Positions 18,268 to 25,709 of a stretch of DNA of 64,000 nt are shown here, piece by piece. Source of the DNA: Christensenella sp034926635. GTDB lineage: Bacteria; Bacillota; Clostridia; Christensenellales; Christensenellaceae. The DNA lies in the NCBI GenBank assembly GCA_034926635.1, contig JAYFQX010000010.1:186001-250000 (forward strand), in the 5' to 3' direction. The position numbers were made by a program, and so were the translations under genes. The number at the start of each line of letters is the position of its first letter. Position 1 is the first letter of the stretch. Below the pieces are notes generated by a model that was given only the letters and a program-made list of their open reading frames with translations, had not been told where the DNA came from and searched no databases.

Positions 18268-18846
18268 TTGGTTGATGAAATCTATAGGCAAATGTACAGG
18301 GAATACAGGGGCGTCCCACTTGTATTTGGCGATGGAAATAAAAACGGTCGAGTTTTGCTGCTTGGGGAAGCGCCGGGCGCGGATGAGGTTGCCCGCCAAC
18401 GTCCTTTTGTAGGGAAAGCAGGTAGTAATCTGAAGGCGTTTTTGAGCGCGCTTGATTTTTGCCGAGATGAAATTTATGTTACTAACGTTTGCAAATTCAG
18501 ACCATTTCGGGTGAGCGAAAAAGGTACGGTTTCCAACAGAACACCTACAAAAAAAGAAGTGACCGAAGCGCTGCCCTGGCTGATGAAGGAGATTGCGGCG
18601 ATTCGGCCGGAAGTGCTGGTTACACTTGGAAATACGCCGCTTCGCGCGGTAACAGGCGATTTTTCTGCGACGATCGGCACGTTTCACGGAAAAGAAACAA
18701 AGATCGTTTTAGAAGACCGCGCATATAGCTTGTTTGCATTATATCATCCGGCCAGCATTATTTATAATCCGGCACTTGGCGCGGTGTATGCGCGGGATAT
18801 TGAAGGTCTCGCGGAATTTTTAAGAGAAAAGATCTTTTCGATTTGA
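18268..18846 (+). CDS. Uracil-DNA glycosylase superfamily protein (family 4-like)
   Basis: Probably removes uracil from DNA. The 192 residues show the family 4/5-type motif 1, GEAPGADE, near residues 33-40, and the motif 2 region YHPAS near 164-168. The iron-sulfur Cys pair usually found near the N-terminus of family 4 enzymes is missing, so this may be an Fe-S-free branch. The start is TTG 18268, seven bases after GGGAGG; the ATG at 18275 is out of frame. It lies just after recR and may be part of that operon. Confidence 0.82.
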   Translation: MVDEIYRQMYREYRGVPLVFGDGNKNGRVLLLGEAPGADEVARQRPFVGKAGSNLKAFLSALDFCRDEIYVTNVCKFRPFRVSEKGTVSNRTPTKKEVTEALPWLMKEIAAIRPEVLVTLGNTPLRAVTGDFSATIGTFHGKETKIVLEDRAYSLFALYHPASIIYNPALGAVYARDIEGLAEFLREKIFSI

Positions 18847-18870
18847 CCATGCTTTAAAAAAAGCAGAAAC

Positions 18871-18899
18871 TTGCATTTTTTACGCAAACCGTATATAAT
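18871..18899 (+). promoter_or_regulatory. Promoter of S41 peptidase gene
   Basis: TTGCAT (18871-18876) and TATAAT (18894-18899) at 17-bp spacing, about 120 bases before the gene. The long leader between contains no feature I recognise. Confidence 0.85.
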
Positions 18900-19021
18900 C
18901 CTTGTTGTAATAACTTTGTAATATTTTGAGACGCATTTATTTGTCTAAAAGTGATAATGCGTAATTTCATTTTGCGGGAGCATAAAGATTATGCTTTCTG
19001 TTTATATGGAGGAATTTATAT

Positions 19022-20224
19022 TTGGAGAAGAAAAAAGTCTTGATTTTGTGCGCGGCGGTTGCGTTGACGGCCAGTTTTGTGACAGGCATGTTTGTATATT
19101 TCTTTAATGCTGCGAAATTAAAGGGGAATGAGATCCGCGCAGGCTCCGGGAGTTACCAGGATATTCAAAAATATATGGAAATCAGTGACCTGGAACAAAT
19201 CATTAACGAAAATTTCTATCAGGATGCCGGGGAAACGCTGCTTGTAAACGGAACGCTGAAAGGCATGGTAGATGCGCTGGGAGACCGGTATTCAGTCTAT
19301 TATACAGAAGAGGAATACCGCGATTTCAATGAAAAAAGCGAATCTGATCTCGTAGGGATCGGTGTATCGGTAGGACCGTATCAAAACAGCGGCGATTTAA
19401 AAGTGGAACGCGTTTATGCGGGAAGTTCTGCAGAATCGGCGGGGATCGCAGAGGGAGACGTCATTACGGCAGTTGACGGCATTGCGCTTGCCCGACTGGA
19501 TTATGAGAGTGCTTCGGGTATGCTGAAAGGACCAAGCGGCTCCAGTATGACGCTATCCGTGAATTCGGCAGGCGAATTGAAGGAGATACCCATTACAAGA
19601 GCCAATGTAGACAGACAATATGTGACCTATACAATGCTGGATGATTTCATCGCAGAGATCGTTATCTCCGAATTCAGCGGAAACTGCGTAGAGGAATTCA
19701 AAACAGCATTGCAATTTGTGCGCGACCAAGGCGCGAAGGGCGTAGTGGTCGATTTGCGCGGAAACATGCAGGGAAGCGTGAAGGATGCGGTTTCTATGTT
19801 GGATGAAATTTTGCCGGAGGGTCTTGCGGTTTATTCTGTAGATAAGGCGCAGCAAAGGGATGAAATGACGGTTGACGGGGAATACTATGATATTCCGATG
19901 ACCGTTTTGGTTGACGGCAACACAGCGTCGGCCGCAGAAGTTTTTGCAGGAGCGCTCCAGGACAGGCAAAGGGCTGTGCTGGTTGGTTCTAAGACTTATG
20001 GAATGGGCGTAATCCAATCTGTGATTGATATGCCGTATTCCGGCGGGGGCGTAAAGCTTACAACCGCGGTATACTATACGCCGAATGGAACGCTGATAAA
20101 CGATGGCATTTCACCGGCAGTACCGGTTGAAATCCCGGCAGGGATCACCAGGCTTACCTTTGAGACGGATACGCAGCTGCAACAGGGAATCACTTCGCTT
20201 CGCGAAACTATCGGACAGGGGTGA
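19022..20224 (+). CDS. S41 family C-terminal processing peptidase
   Basis: A membrane-anchored serine protease that trims envelope proteins. The 400 residues start at TTG 19022, with GGAGG about ten bases upstream. An N-terminal hydrophobic anchor (ILCAAVALTASFVTGMFVYFF) places the rest outside the membrane. A PDZ domain (about residues 110-190, GIGVSVGP ... AGIAEGDVITAVDG) precedes the catalytic region: VDGNTASAAEVFAGAL holds the Ser and GSKTYGMG the Lys. The family normally has GKG where this has GMG. No obvious substrate gene is adjacent; it is followed after seven bases by a small regulator. Confidence 0.9.
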   Translation: MEKKKVLILCAAVALTASFVTGMFVYFFNAAKLKGNEIRAGSGSYQDIQKYMEISDLEQIINENFYQDAGETLLVNGTLKGMVDALGDRYSVYYTEEEYRDFNEKSESDLVGIGVSVGPYQNSGDLKVERVYAGSSAESAGIAEGDVITAVDGIALARLDYESASGMLKGPSGSSMTLSVNSAGELKEIPITRANVDRQYVTYTMLDDFIAEIVISEFSGNCVEEFKTALQFVRDQGAKGVVVDLRGNMQGSVKDAVSMLDEILPEGLAVYSVDKAQQRDEMTVDGEYYDIPMTVLVDGNTASAAEVFAGALQDRQRAVLVGSKTYGMGVIQSVIDMPYSGGGVKLTTAVYYTPNGTLINDGISPAVPVEIPAGITRLTFETDTQLQQGITSLRETIGQG

Positions 20225-20231
20225 GGTTTAC

Positions 20232-20483
20232 ATGAACAGGATTGGGATTATTGCTATTCTTATTGAAGAACACCGCGAGAGTGTAGAAGCGGTAAACCAT
20301 ATTTTATCAGAGTATTCCGGTTGTATCCATGCGCGTATGGGCGTGCCGAACCAGGAAAAAGACTTGTATGTGATTTCGTTGGTTGTAGAGGTGACAACAG
20401 AACAGCTTGGTGCATTGACCGGAAGGCTGGGACAGCTTCGCGGGGTAACCGTAAAGAGTATGTTGACGAACAAAACGTATTAA
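20232..20483 (+). CDS. TM1266-type iron-only hydrogenase system regulator
   Basis: An 83-residue ACT-like protein beginning MNRIGIIAILIEEHRESVE, with a late GRLGQLRGVTVKSML segment. This matches the small proteins found beside [FeFe]-hydrogenase maturation genes and annotated as putative regulators. GTGAGG precedes ATG 20232. Here the neighbours are an S41 protease and nth, with no hydrogenase genes in the window, so its role is inferred from the family only. A terminator follows. Confidence 0.75.
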   Translation: MNRIGIIAILIEEHRESVEAVNHILSEYSGCIHARMGVPNQEKDLYVISLVVEVTTEQLGALTGRLGQLRGVTVKSMLTNKTY

Positions 20484-20498
20484 CAGAGCAAAAATAAG

Positions 20499-20529
20499 CG
20501 CCCTTTCTCTGCGGAAGGGTGTTTTTTTT
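20499..20529 (+). terminator. Terminator before nth
   Basis: CGCCCTT pairs with AAGGGTG around a loop of nine bases and runs into eight T residues. Confidence 0.88.
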
Positions 20530-20543
20530 GCGTTGTTTTGTGT

Positions 20544-20549
20544 TACAAT
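20544..20549 (+). promoter_or_regulatory. -10 box of nth, leaderless start
   Basis: TACAAT lies seven bases before ATG 20556, so the predicted transcription start coincides with the start codon. No Shine-Dalgarno sequence is present. The -35 region falls in or near the T tract of the preceding terminator. Confidence 0.5.
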
Positions 20550-20555
20550 AACACT

Positions 20556-21179
20556 ATGGATAATCAGAAAAAAATAATAGAACGATTAAGAATAGAATAT
20601 GCGGATACCACGACTGCGCTGCATTTCGAGAACCCGTATGAATTGATGGTTGCAACGATATTGGCAGCACAGTGTACAGATGCGCGGGTGAACATTGTTA
20701 CAAAAGATTTATTTCCCAAATATCCTTCGCCGAAGGAGCTTGCGCAGGCAGACCTCTGCGAACTGGAGGGGTATATCAAAACATGTGGGCTTTATAAAAG
20801 TAAGGCTAAGAACCTGATTGCATGTGCACAACGGATTATGACGGAATACGGTGGAAAGGTACCGCACACGATGGAAGATTTGACATCTCTCGCGGGTGTT
20901 GGAAGAAAAACCGCAAATGTTGTATTGGCGTTTGCTTTCGGAATCCCGGCGTTCCCGGTGGATACGCATGTAAAGCGCGTTACGAACCGGCTTGGGCTGG
21001 CGCATTCCGACAACCCGGACAAGGTTGAGGAGCAGGTTACAAAAATCATTAAGAAAGAGGATTGGACGGCAGCCCACCATTGGTTGATCTGGCACGGCAG
21101 GCGCGTTTGCAAAGCGCAAAAGCCCGTGTGCGGAAAATGCTGTGTGGCAGACCTATGTCCATATGATAAAAAGCAATGA
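20556..21179 (+). CDS. nth: Endonuclease III
   Basis: DNA glycosylase/AP lyase for oxidised pyrimidines. The protein has 207 residues. The helix-hairpin-helix is LAGVGRKTANVV, with the catalytic Lys after the hairpin, and the Asp lies in PVDTHVKR. The [4Fe-4S] ligands C-x6-C-x2-C-x5-C close the protein (residues about 187-203). I chose ATG 20556; an in-frame TTG at 20538 lies upstream of the -10 box. The stop overlaps the obg start (ATGA at 21176-21179), so the repair enzyme and the GTPase are translationally coupled. Confidence 0.95.
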   Translation: MDNQKKIIERLRIEYADTTTALHFENPYELMVATILAAQCTDARVNIVTKDLFPKYPSPKELAQADLCELEGYIKTCGLYKSKAKNLIACAQRIMTEYGGKVPHTMEDLTSLAGVGRKTANVVLAFAFGIPAFPVDTHVKRVTNRLGLAHSDNPDKVEEQVTKIIKKEDWTAAHHWLIWHGRRVCKAQKPVCGKCCVADLCPYDKKQ

Positions 21180-22444
21180 TTGTAGATAAAGTAAAAATAC
21201 AAATTAAAGCGGGCAACGGCGGCAACGGAGCCGTTTCGTTCCGCAGGGAAAAATATATTAACGCAGGCGGTCCTGATGGAGGGGACGGCGGCAACGGCGG
21301 TAATGTTATTTTTGTGGCTGATGCCGGCATGCGTACCCTGATGGATTTTCGGTATCATCGCAAGTTTCAGGCGGAAAACGGCGAGAACGGCAAAAAGAAA
21401 AATATGCGCGGCAAAAACGGCGAGGATATGATTATCAAAGTTCCCGCGGGAACCGTGATCATGGATGCGGAAACGGGTAAAATTGCCGCTGACATCCATG
21501 ACCCGGAGGGTGTTGTCGTACTTCGGGGAGGACAGGGAGGCAAGGGAAACGCCCGGTTTTCCACTTCTACGCGTCAGACACCGCGTTTTGCTACGCCCGG
21601 GAAAAAGGTTCAGCCACGCGAAGTTGTGCTGGAACTGAAATCTATTGCAGACGTAGGACTGGTAGGCTTCCCCAACGTAGGGAAATCCACTCTTTTGTCA
21701 GGAATGACGTCGGCAAAACCTAAAATAGAGAATTATCATTTTACGACGCTGGCACCCAACCTCGGCGTTGTGAAAACATACGACTATGATTTTATTATGG
21801 CGGATATCCCCGGATTGATTGAAGGCGCTTCGCAGGGGGCGGGTCTGGGACATGATTTTTTGCGGCATATTGAACGCACGCGGATGATTGCGCATGTGCT
21901 GGATATTGCAGGAAGCGAGGGACGTGATCCGCTGGAAGATTATCTGGCGATCCGCGAAGAGCTGCGGCAATATTCAGAAAAGCTTGCGCAGAGACCGGAG
22001 ATCATAGTGGCAAACAAGGCCGATCTTCCCGGCGCAGAGGAAAATCTTGCGCGTTTTAGGGAAGCATACCCGGAAAAAGAGGTGTTTCTTACTTCGGCTG
22101 CTGCTCGCACGGGGCTTGATGAAGTTCGTTTGGCGATGATGCATATCCTGCAAAGCCTGCCGGAAGAAAAGGCGATGGAAGAACAGGGCGTGTTGGAAGA
22201 GTGGCAGATGCAAGACAACGAATTGACTTTGGAAATATGCCATGGCGAAGACGGAGTTCTGGAGGCAAACGGTTCGCTTATTGAAGAAATTTTTGCACGG
22301 ATTAATCCGGATGAGCCGGACTCCATGCGGCATTTTCATAAGCTGCTGAAAGATATGGGGATTATCAAGAAGCTGGTGGCAGCAGGAGCCAAGGATGGAG
22401 ACACCGTAAGGTTGAACGGTGAGGAATTTGATTTTGTAGAATAA
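21176..22444 (+). CDS. obg: GTPase ObgE/CgtA
   Basis: An essential ribosome-associated GTPase linked to 50S assembly and stress signalling. The 422 residues have three parts: the glycine-rich Obg fold (about 1-158, with GGPDGGDGGNGGNV), the G domain with GFPNVGKST (P loop), DIPGLIEGA (G3) and NKAD (G4), and a C-terminal OCT domain (about 345-422). The start overlaps the nth stop by four bases. It heads the obg-yhbY-nadD-yqeK-rsfS cluster. Confidence 0.96.
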   Translation: MIVDKVKIQIKAGNGGNGAVSFRREKYINAGGPDGGDGGNGGNVIFVADAGMRTLMDFRYHRKFQAENGENGKKKNMRGKNGEDMIIKVPAGTVIMDAETGKIAADIHDPEGVVVLRGGQGGKGNARFSTSTRQTPRFATPGKKVQPREVVLELKSIADVGLVGFPNVGKSTLLSGMTSAKPKIENYHFTTLAPNLGVVKTYDYDFIMADIPGLIEGASQGAGLGHDFLRHIERTRMIAHVLDIAGSEGRDPLEDYLAIREELRQYSEKLAQRPEIIVANKADLPGAEENLARFREAYPEKEVFLTSAAARTGLDEVRLAMMHILQSLPEEKAMEEQGVLEEWQMQDNELTLEICHGEDGVLEANGSLIEEIFARINPDEPDSMRHFHKLLKDMGIIKKLVAAGAKDGDTVRLNGEEFDFVE

Positions 22445-22494
22445 AATCGCCGCAGAAATAAGCGGCGGAATCAGAATGAATAAAAGAGGTATTT

Positions 22495-22785
22495 ATGCTC
22501 ACAAGTAAACAAAGGGCAAAACTGCGCGGAATGGCGCAAAATATGGAGCCGATTCTCCATATTGGAAAAGACGATATTACGCCCAATATCATAAAACAGG
22601 CAGATGATGCTCTGGAAGCAAGGGAACTCATAAAAGGCACTGTGCAGCAAAACAGTGGTTTGACGGCAAAAGAAGCGTGTAGCATGCTTTGCGAGGCTTT
22701 GGGTGCAGACGGTGTTTCTGTTTTGGGACGCAAGTTTGTGCTGTATCGGGAGTCTGAAAACAAAAAGAAGATAGAGATCAATTAA
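22495..22785 (+). CDS. yhbY: YhbY-family RNA-binding (CRM domain) protein
   Basis: A 96-residue CRM-fold protein linked to ribosome assembly. It starts MLTSKQRAKLRGMAQ, has HIGKDDITPN and the ELIKGTVQQN region, and ends with VSVLGRKFVLYRES. AAAGAGG precedes ATG 22495. It sits between obg and nadD, as is common in Firmicutes. Confidence 0.93.
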   Translation: MLTSKQRAKLRGMAQNMEPILHIGKDDITPNIIKQADDALEARELIKGTVQQNSGLTAKEACSMLCEALGADGVSVLGRKFVLYRESENKKKIEIN

Positions 22786-22786
22786 A

Positions 22787-23440
22787 ATGGAATTGGATCA
22801 GGAAATTTATGCGGGAAACAGGCTGCATCTGGCGGCGCGGCATAAAAAAGTAGGGATTCTTGGCGGTACTTTTAATCCGCCGCATAACGGACATATCGAT
22901 ATGGCGCTGCATATCAAAAACGAGTTTTCATTGGATGAGACTTATTTGATGCCGTGCGGGAATCCGCCGCATAAGGATACCGATCTTGCGCCGGCGCCTA
23001 TGCGCCTTGCCATGGCGAGAATGTGTACGGAAGCTGCAGCCGGGCTTGGACTTTTGGATATTGAAATGAAGCGCACGGGGTATACCTATACGGTAGAGAC
23101 AATGCGTCTGCTGGAAAAAAAATATCCACAAACGGATTTTTATTTTATTATCGGTGCGGATACGGTTTTTGAGCTGTGCACGTGGTATGAATTCCGAGAG
23201 CTTTTTCGACTGACCCGCTTTGTGTGTGTCCGCCGCTGCAACCATGATATGTTGGAATTGACAGCGGAAATTTCCCGTTTAAAAAGGGAATACGGCGCAC
23301 ATGTTTTGTTATCGGAATATACGGGGCTTTATGTGAGTTCTTCTTATATCCGTAAACAGATTGCGCAGGGTAAAAATATTGCGGGGCTTGTTCCCCAAAG
23401 TGTGGAGGAATATATTGTTGCAAATGGATTATATCGCTGA
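22787..23440 (+). CDS. nadD: Nicotinate-nucleotide adenylyltransferase
   Basis: Transfers AMP to nicotinate mononucleotide in NAD synthesis. The protein has 217 residues. GILGGTFNPPHNGHI (about 24-38) holds the nucleotidyltransferase (H/T)xGH motif, and the SSSYIRKQIAQG segment near residue 183 is the second nucleotide-binding motif. About 20 extra residues precede the usual start; an internal start cannot be excluded, but no better ribosome binding site is visible. Its end overlaps the yqeK start. Confidence 0.94.
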   Translation: MELDQEIYAGNRLHLAARHKKVGILGGTFNPPHNGHIDMALHIKNEFSLDETYLMPCGNPPHKDTDLAPAPMRLAMARMCTEAAAGLGLLDIEMKRTGYTYTVETMRLLEKKYPQTDFYFIIGADTVFELCTWYEFRELFRLTRFVCVRRCNHDMLELTAEISRLKREYGAHVLLSEYTGLYVSSSYIRKQIAQGKNIAGLVPQSVEEYIVANGLYR

Positions 23441-23990
23441 CCATACAAAACTTGTTGAAGAATTGTCGCGGGAAGTAAAAGGAGAAAAATTTGAACATTG
23501 TCTTGGGGTTGAGCAAACGGCGGTCGCACTGGCCGAACGGTATGGCGCAGACCGTGATAAGGCGGGGCTTGCAGGGCTGATGCACGATTATACAAAACAG
23601 CAGGATAACGAAAGACTTGCAGAAGAATATCATATTTCTTACTTGACGCCAAAAACGCTGCACGGACATACGGCAGCTGCGCAGCTTAAGCAAAAGGGTT
23701 GGATCACAGATGAAGAAGTTTTGAATGCTATTAAATGGCATACGACAGGACGAGCGGGTATGGGCATGCTGGAAAAAATTATTTATATTGCAGATTATAT
23801 GGAACCGCATCGGGATTTTCCAGGAGTGGAAAAACTGCGTAAGCTTGCTTTCGAAAATATTGACAAAGCTGTTTTGCTGGGGCTGAAGATGTCCATTAAT
23901 AATATCATTGAAAATAAAAGTCTGATTGATACCGACTCGGTACAGGCATATAATTATTATAGGAAATTGTTCCCGGGAGAGGAGATTTAA
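23424..23990 (+). CDS. yqeK: HD-domain symmetrical diadenosine tetraphosphatase YqeK
   Basis: A 188-residue HD phosphohydrolase; the family hydrolyses Ap4A to ADP. The metal ligands are visible as FEHCLGVE (His), LMHDYTK (HD) and the later IKWHTTG and IADYMEP. The start is ATG 23424, or TTG 23418, which lies nine bases after GGAGG. Both overlap the end of nadD. The nadD-yqeK-rsfS order is typical of Firmicutes. Confidence 0.9.
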   Translation: MDYIADHTKLVEELSREVKGEKFEHCLGVEQTAVALAERYGADRDKAGLAGLMHDYTKQQDNERLAEEYHISYLTPKTLHGHTAAAQLKQKGWITDEEVLNAIKWHTTGRAGMGMLEKIIYIADYMEPHRDFPGVEKLRKLAFENIDKAVLLGLKMSINNIIENKSLIDTDSVQAYNYYRKLFPGEEI

Positions 23991-23994
23991 AAAT

Positions 23995-24363
23995 TTGGAG
24001 ATTTCGGAAAGAGCAAAAAAAATAGCGGAAATATTGGACAATAAAAAAGCGCAGGATATTGTGATTTTGAAGGTTGCGGATATGACTATCATTTCCGATT
24101 ATTTTGTGGTAGCCAGCGCACCGAATGTTTCGCATGTGCAGACGCTTGCGCAAGAGGTACAGTTCAAAATGGCGGAAGAAGATGTTCGTCCGCTGCGCGT
24201 GGAAGGCGAGCGTGCAGGCCGCTGGGTAGTCATCGACTACGGCGATGTATTGGTGCATTTGTTCCACAAAGAAGAACGTGAATTTTATCAGCTTGAAAGG
24301 TTATGGAAAACCGAAGGTAATTACTGCAATTATTCGGAAGAAATGGAAGCTGCCAGAAAATAA
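23995..24363 (+). CDS. rsfS: Ribosomal silencing factor RsfS
   Basis: Binds uL14 and blocks 30S-50S joining in the family. The 122 residues include IVILKVADMTIISDYFVVA and RPLRVEGERAGRWVVIDYGDVLVHLF, the conserved RsfS core. I chose the TTG start at 23995, about ten bases after GAGAGGAG; the longer upstream frame would extend back into yqeK. It ends the cluster and a terminator follows. Confidence 0.93.
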   Translation: MEISERAKKIAEILDNKKAQDIVILKVADMTIISDYFVVASAPNVSHVQTLAQEVQFKMAEEDVRPLRVEGERAGRWVVIDYGDVLVHLFHKEEREFYQLERLWKTEGNYCNYSEEMEAARK

Positions 24364-24389
24364 GGACTTTGTAAAATAGAATTTTAAAA

Positions 24390-24416
24390 GACCGCAGATT
24401 TTTTGGCGGTCTTTTT
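24390..24416 (+). terminator. Terminator after rsfS
   Basis: GACCGC pairs with GCGGTC around a loop of ten bases, followed by five T residues. Confidence 0.88.
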
Positions 24417-24527
24417 GATATCGTTTTCAGTGGGCAGACAAAAAGAACAGTGGTTTTGGCGTTTGAAACGATAATAATGTATATCATATGAAATTTATGC
24501 AGGTTATACAAGAAAGAAGGAAAAACC

Positions 24528-25055
24528 ATGGAATGCAGCTTACGACCTTTCAGGATGGAGGATGCAGATTTGCTGGCAGCGGCGTTGAACAACAGGAATG
24601 TACAGGATAACCTGAGGGATGGGCTTCCATATCCCTATACGAAGGAGAATGCAAAGGAGCATATCACAGAAACGTTACAAGCGAATAGCCACGTTACATT
24701 TTCTTTTGCAATTATTTCTGAGGAAGGGTTGGTTGGAAGCATCGGTGCTTTTCGTCAGTGCAATATACACTGCCGAACTGCGGAAATCGGTTACTATATT
24801 GCCGAAACGTTTTGGGGCAGAGGTTATGCAACGAGCGCAGTCGGGCAGATGTGCCAATACCTGTTTGAGCATACGGACATGATTCGTATTTTTGCTGAAC
24901 CGTTTGCCTGCAACTTGGCGTCCTGCAGGGTTCTTGAAAAAAACGGTTTTCAATGTGAAGGAATATTGCGGCAAAACGCGCAGAAAAACGGTGCTGTTTT
25001 GGATATGAAGATGTATTCTGTTTTAAAAGAAGAGTTTTTAAGAAAAAATATGTAA
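24528..25055 (+). CDS. GNAT N-acetyltransferase (RimJ/RimL type)
   Basis: A 175-residue acetyltransferase. It opens CSLRPFRMEDADLLAAALNN. The acetyl-CoA-binding region is IGYYIAETFWGRGYATSAVG (R/Q-x-x-G-x-G/A as RGYATS), followed by the SCRVLEKNGFQCEG segment typical of this branch. The substrate is unknown; relatives modify ribosomal proteins or small molecules. AAGGA lies just before ATG 24528. It is flanked by terminators on both sides, so it is monocistronic. Confidence 0.88.
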   Translation: MECSLRPFRMEDADLLAAALNNRNVQDNLRDGLPYPYTKENAKEHITETLQANSHVTFSFAIISEEGLVGSIGAFRQCNIHCRTAEIGYYIAETFWGRGYATSAVGQMCQYLFEHTDMIRIFAEPFACNLASCRVLEKNGFQCEGILRQNAQKNGAVLDMKMYSVLKEEFLRKNM

Positions 25056-25060
25056 GGAAA

Positions 25061-25090
25061 AACCCCGGTTGAAGTTTCAGCCGGGGTTTT
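25061..25090 (+). terminator. Terminator after GNAT gene
   Basis: AACCCCGG pairs with CCGGGGTT around a loop of about 12 bases, followed by a T run. It is symmetrical enough to act on the opposite strand as well. Confidence 0.88.
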
Positions 25091-25362
25091 GATCGTTTAT
25101 TGAAAACGATAGGCGTCAGTTCCCTTGAGACATCTGGAGATAAGCGGGGAGCATATTGGCGATTATATCTTTTCTCGCGTCGATGCCGGAGGTGATCTCC
25201 ATCAACTAGAGACTACTATCCACTAGGCGAAGCACACAGTGCTCCGTGATGAGCAGAACCTCTGGTTTATGCTTCCTCACGAAATTTTGCAGATAAAGTG
25301 AGTTGCTCAATTTTTTTGGATTCTTTATTATGGGATAGAGCGGCGAAGCTCTTAAGAAAAAG
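25091..25362. other. Gene-poor stretch with possible remnant
   Basis: No convincing gene lies here. On the minus strand a 28-codon frame (25202 down to 25116, MEITSGIDARKD...) directly follows a stop and lacks a ribosome binding site. It may be a C-terminal relic. A small palindromic stretch (GAAGCACACAGTGCTCC near 25228) is also visible. Confidence 0.4.
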
Positions 25363-25512
25363 CTATTGCTTCTGCCTGCGAATATTTTCGTGACGTGACT
25401 TTGTACGAGGACGACGTTCCAGAAAAGCCGCACCAGTACAAAAAGCACCGACAATAGAAAAAGCAATGCACAAAATAACAATAATTTCTTTTGTAATAAT
25501 CGGGTCTGCCAT
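25363..25512 (-). CDS. Small single-pass membrane protein (49 aa)
   Basis: A short minus-strand gene. A clear GGAGG sits seven bases before the ATG at 25512 (MADPIITKEIIV). The first half is one hydrophobic segment (IIVILCIAFSIVGAFCTGAAF) and the second half is strongly basic (ERRPRTKSRHENIRRQKQ), as expected for a single-span protein with a cytoplasmic tail. I do not recognise a family. It is divergent from the carboxypeptidase gene and might be co-regulated with it. A longer overlapping frame (25206-25526) has no ribosome binding site and was set aside. Confidence 0.6.
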   Translation of the reverse strand: MADPIITKEIIVILCIAFSIVGAFCTGAAFLERRPRTKSRHENIRRQKQ

Positions 25513-25638
25513 ATCATAACCTCCAAAAATGTTTTCTTATTCTGTTTTCAGTGTAACGCAGGGGAGAGCTATCTACGGTACAACAGCCAAAAAATTGTGA
25601 AAAAATTGTGAAATCAGCTCTGGGTTTTCGGCATGCGC

Positions 25639-25667
25639 TATACAAAACAAGGATAATGTTATATAAT
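25639..25667 (+). promoter_or_regulatory. Candidate promoter of dacF-like gene
   Basis: TATACA (25639-25644) and TATAAT (25662-25667) at 17-bp spacing, 42 bases before the start. Confidence 0.55.
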
Positions 25668-25709
25668 ATCGTAATGATAGCGATGTGATATTTCAGTGAG
25701 GTTGTAAAT

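Noticed and set aside
23148..24092. 314-codon minus-strand frame across nadD, yqeK and rsfS
   Set aside because: It spans three well-supported plus-strand genes and has no recognisable domain.
25206..25526. 106-codon minus-strand frame
   Set aside because: It overlaps the 49-residue frame, which has GGAGG at the right distance and a clear membrane-protein pattern; the longer frame has neither.
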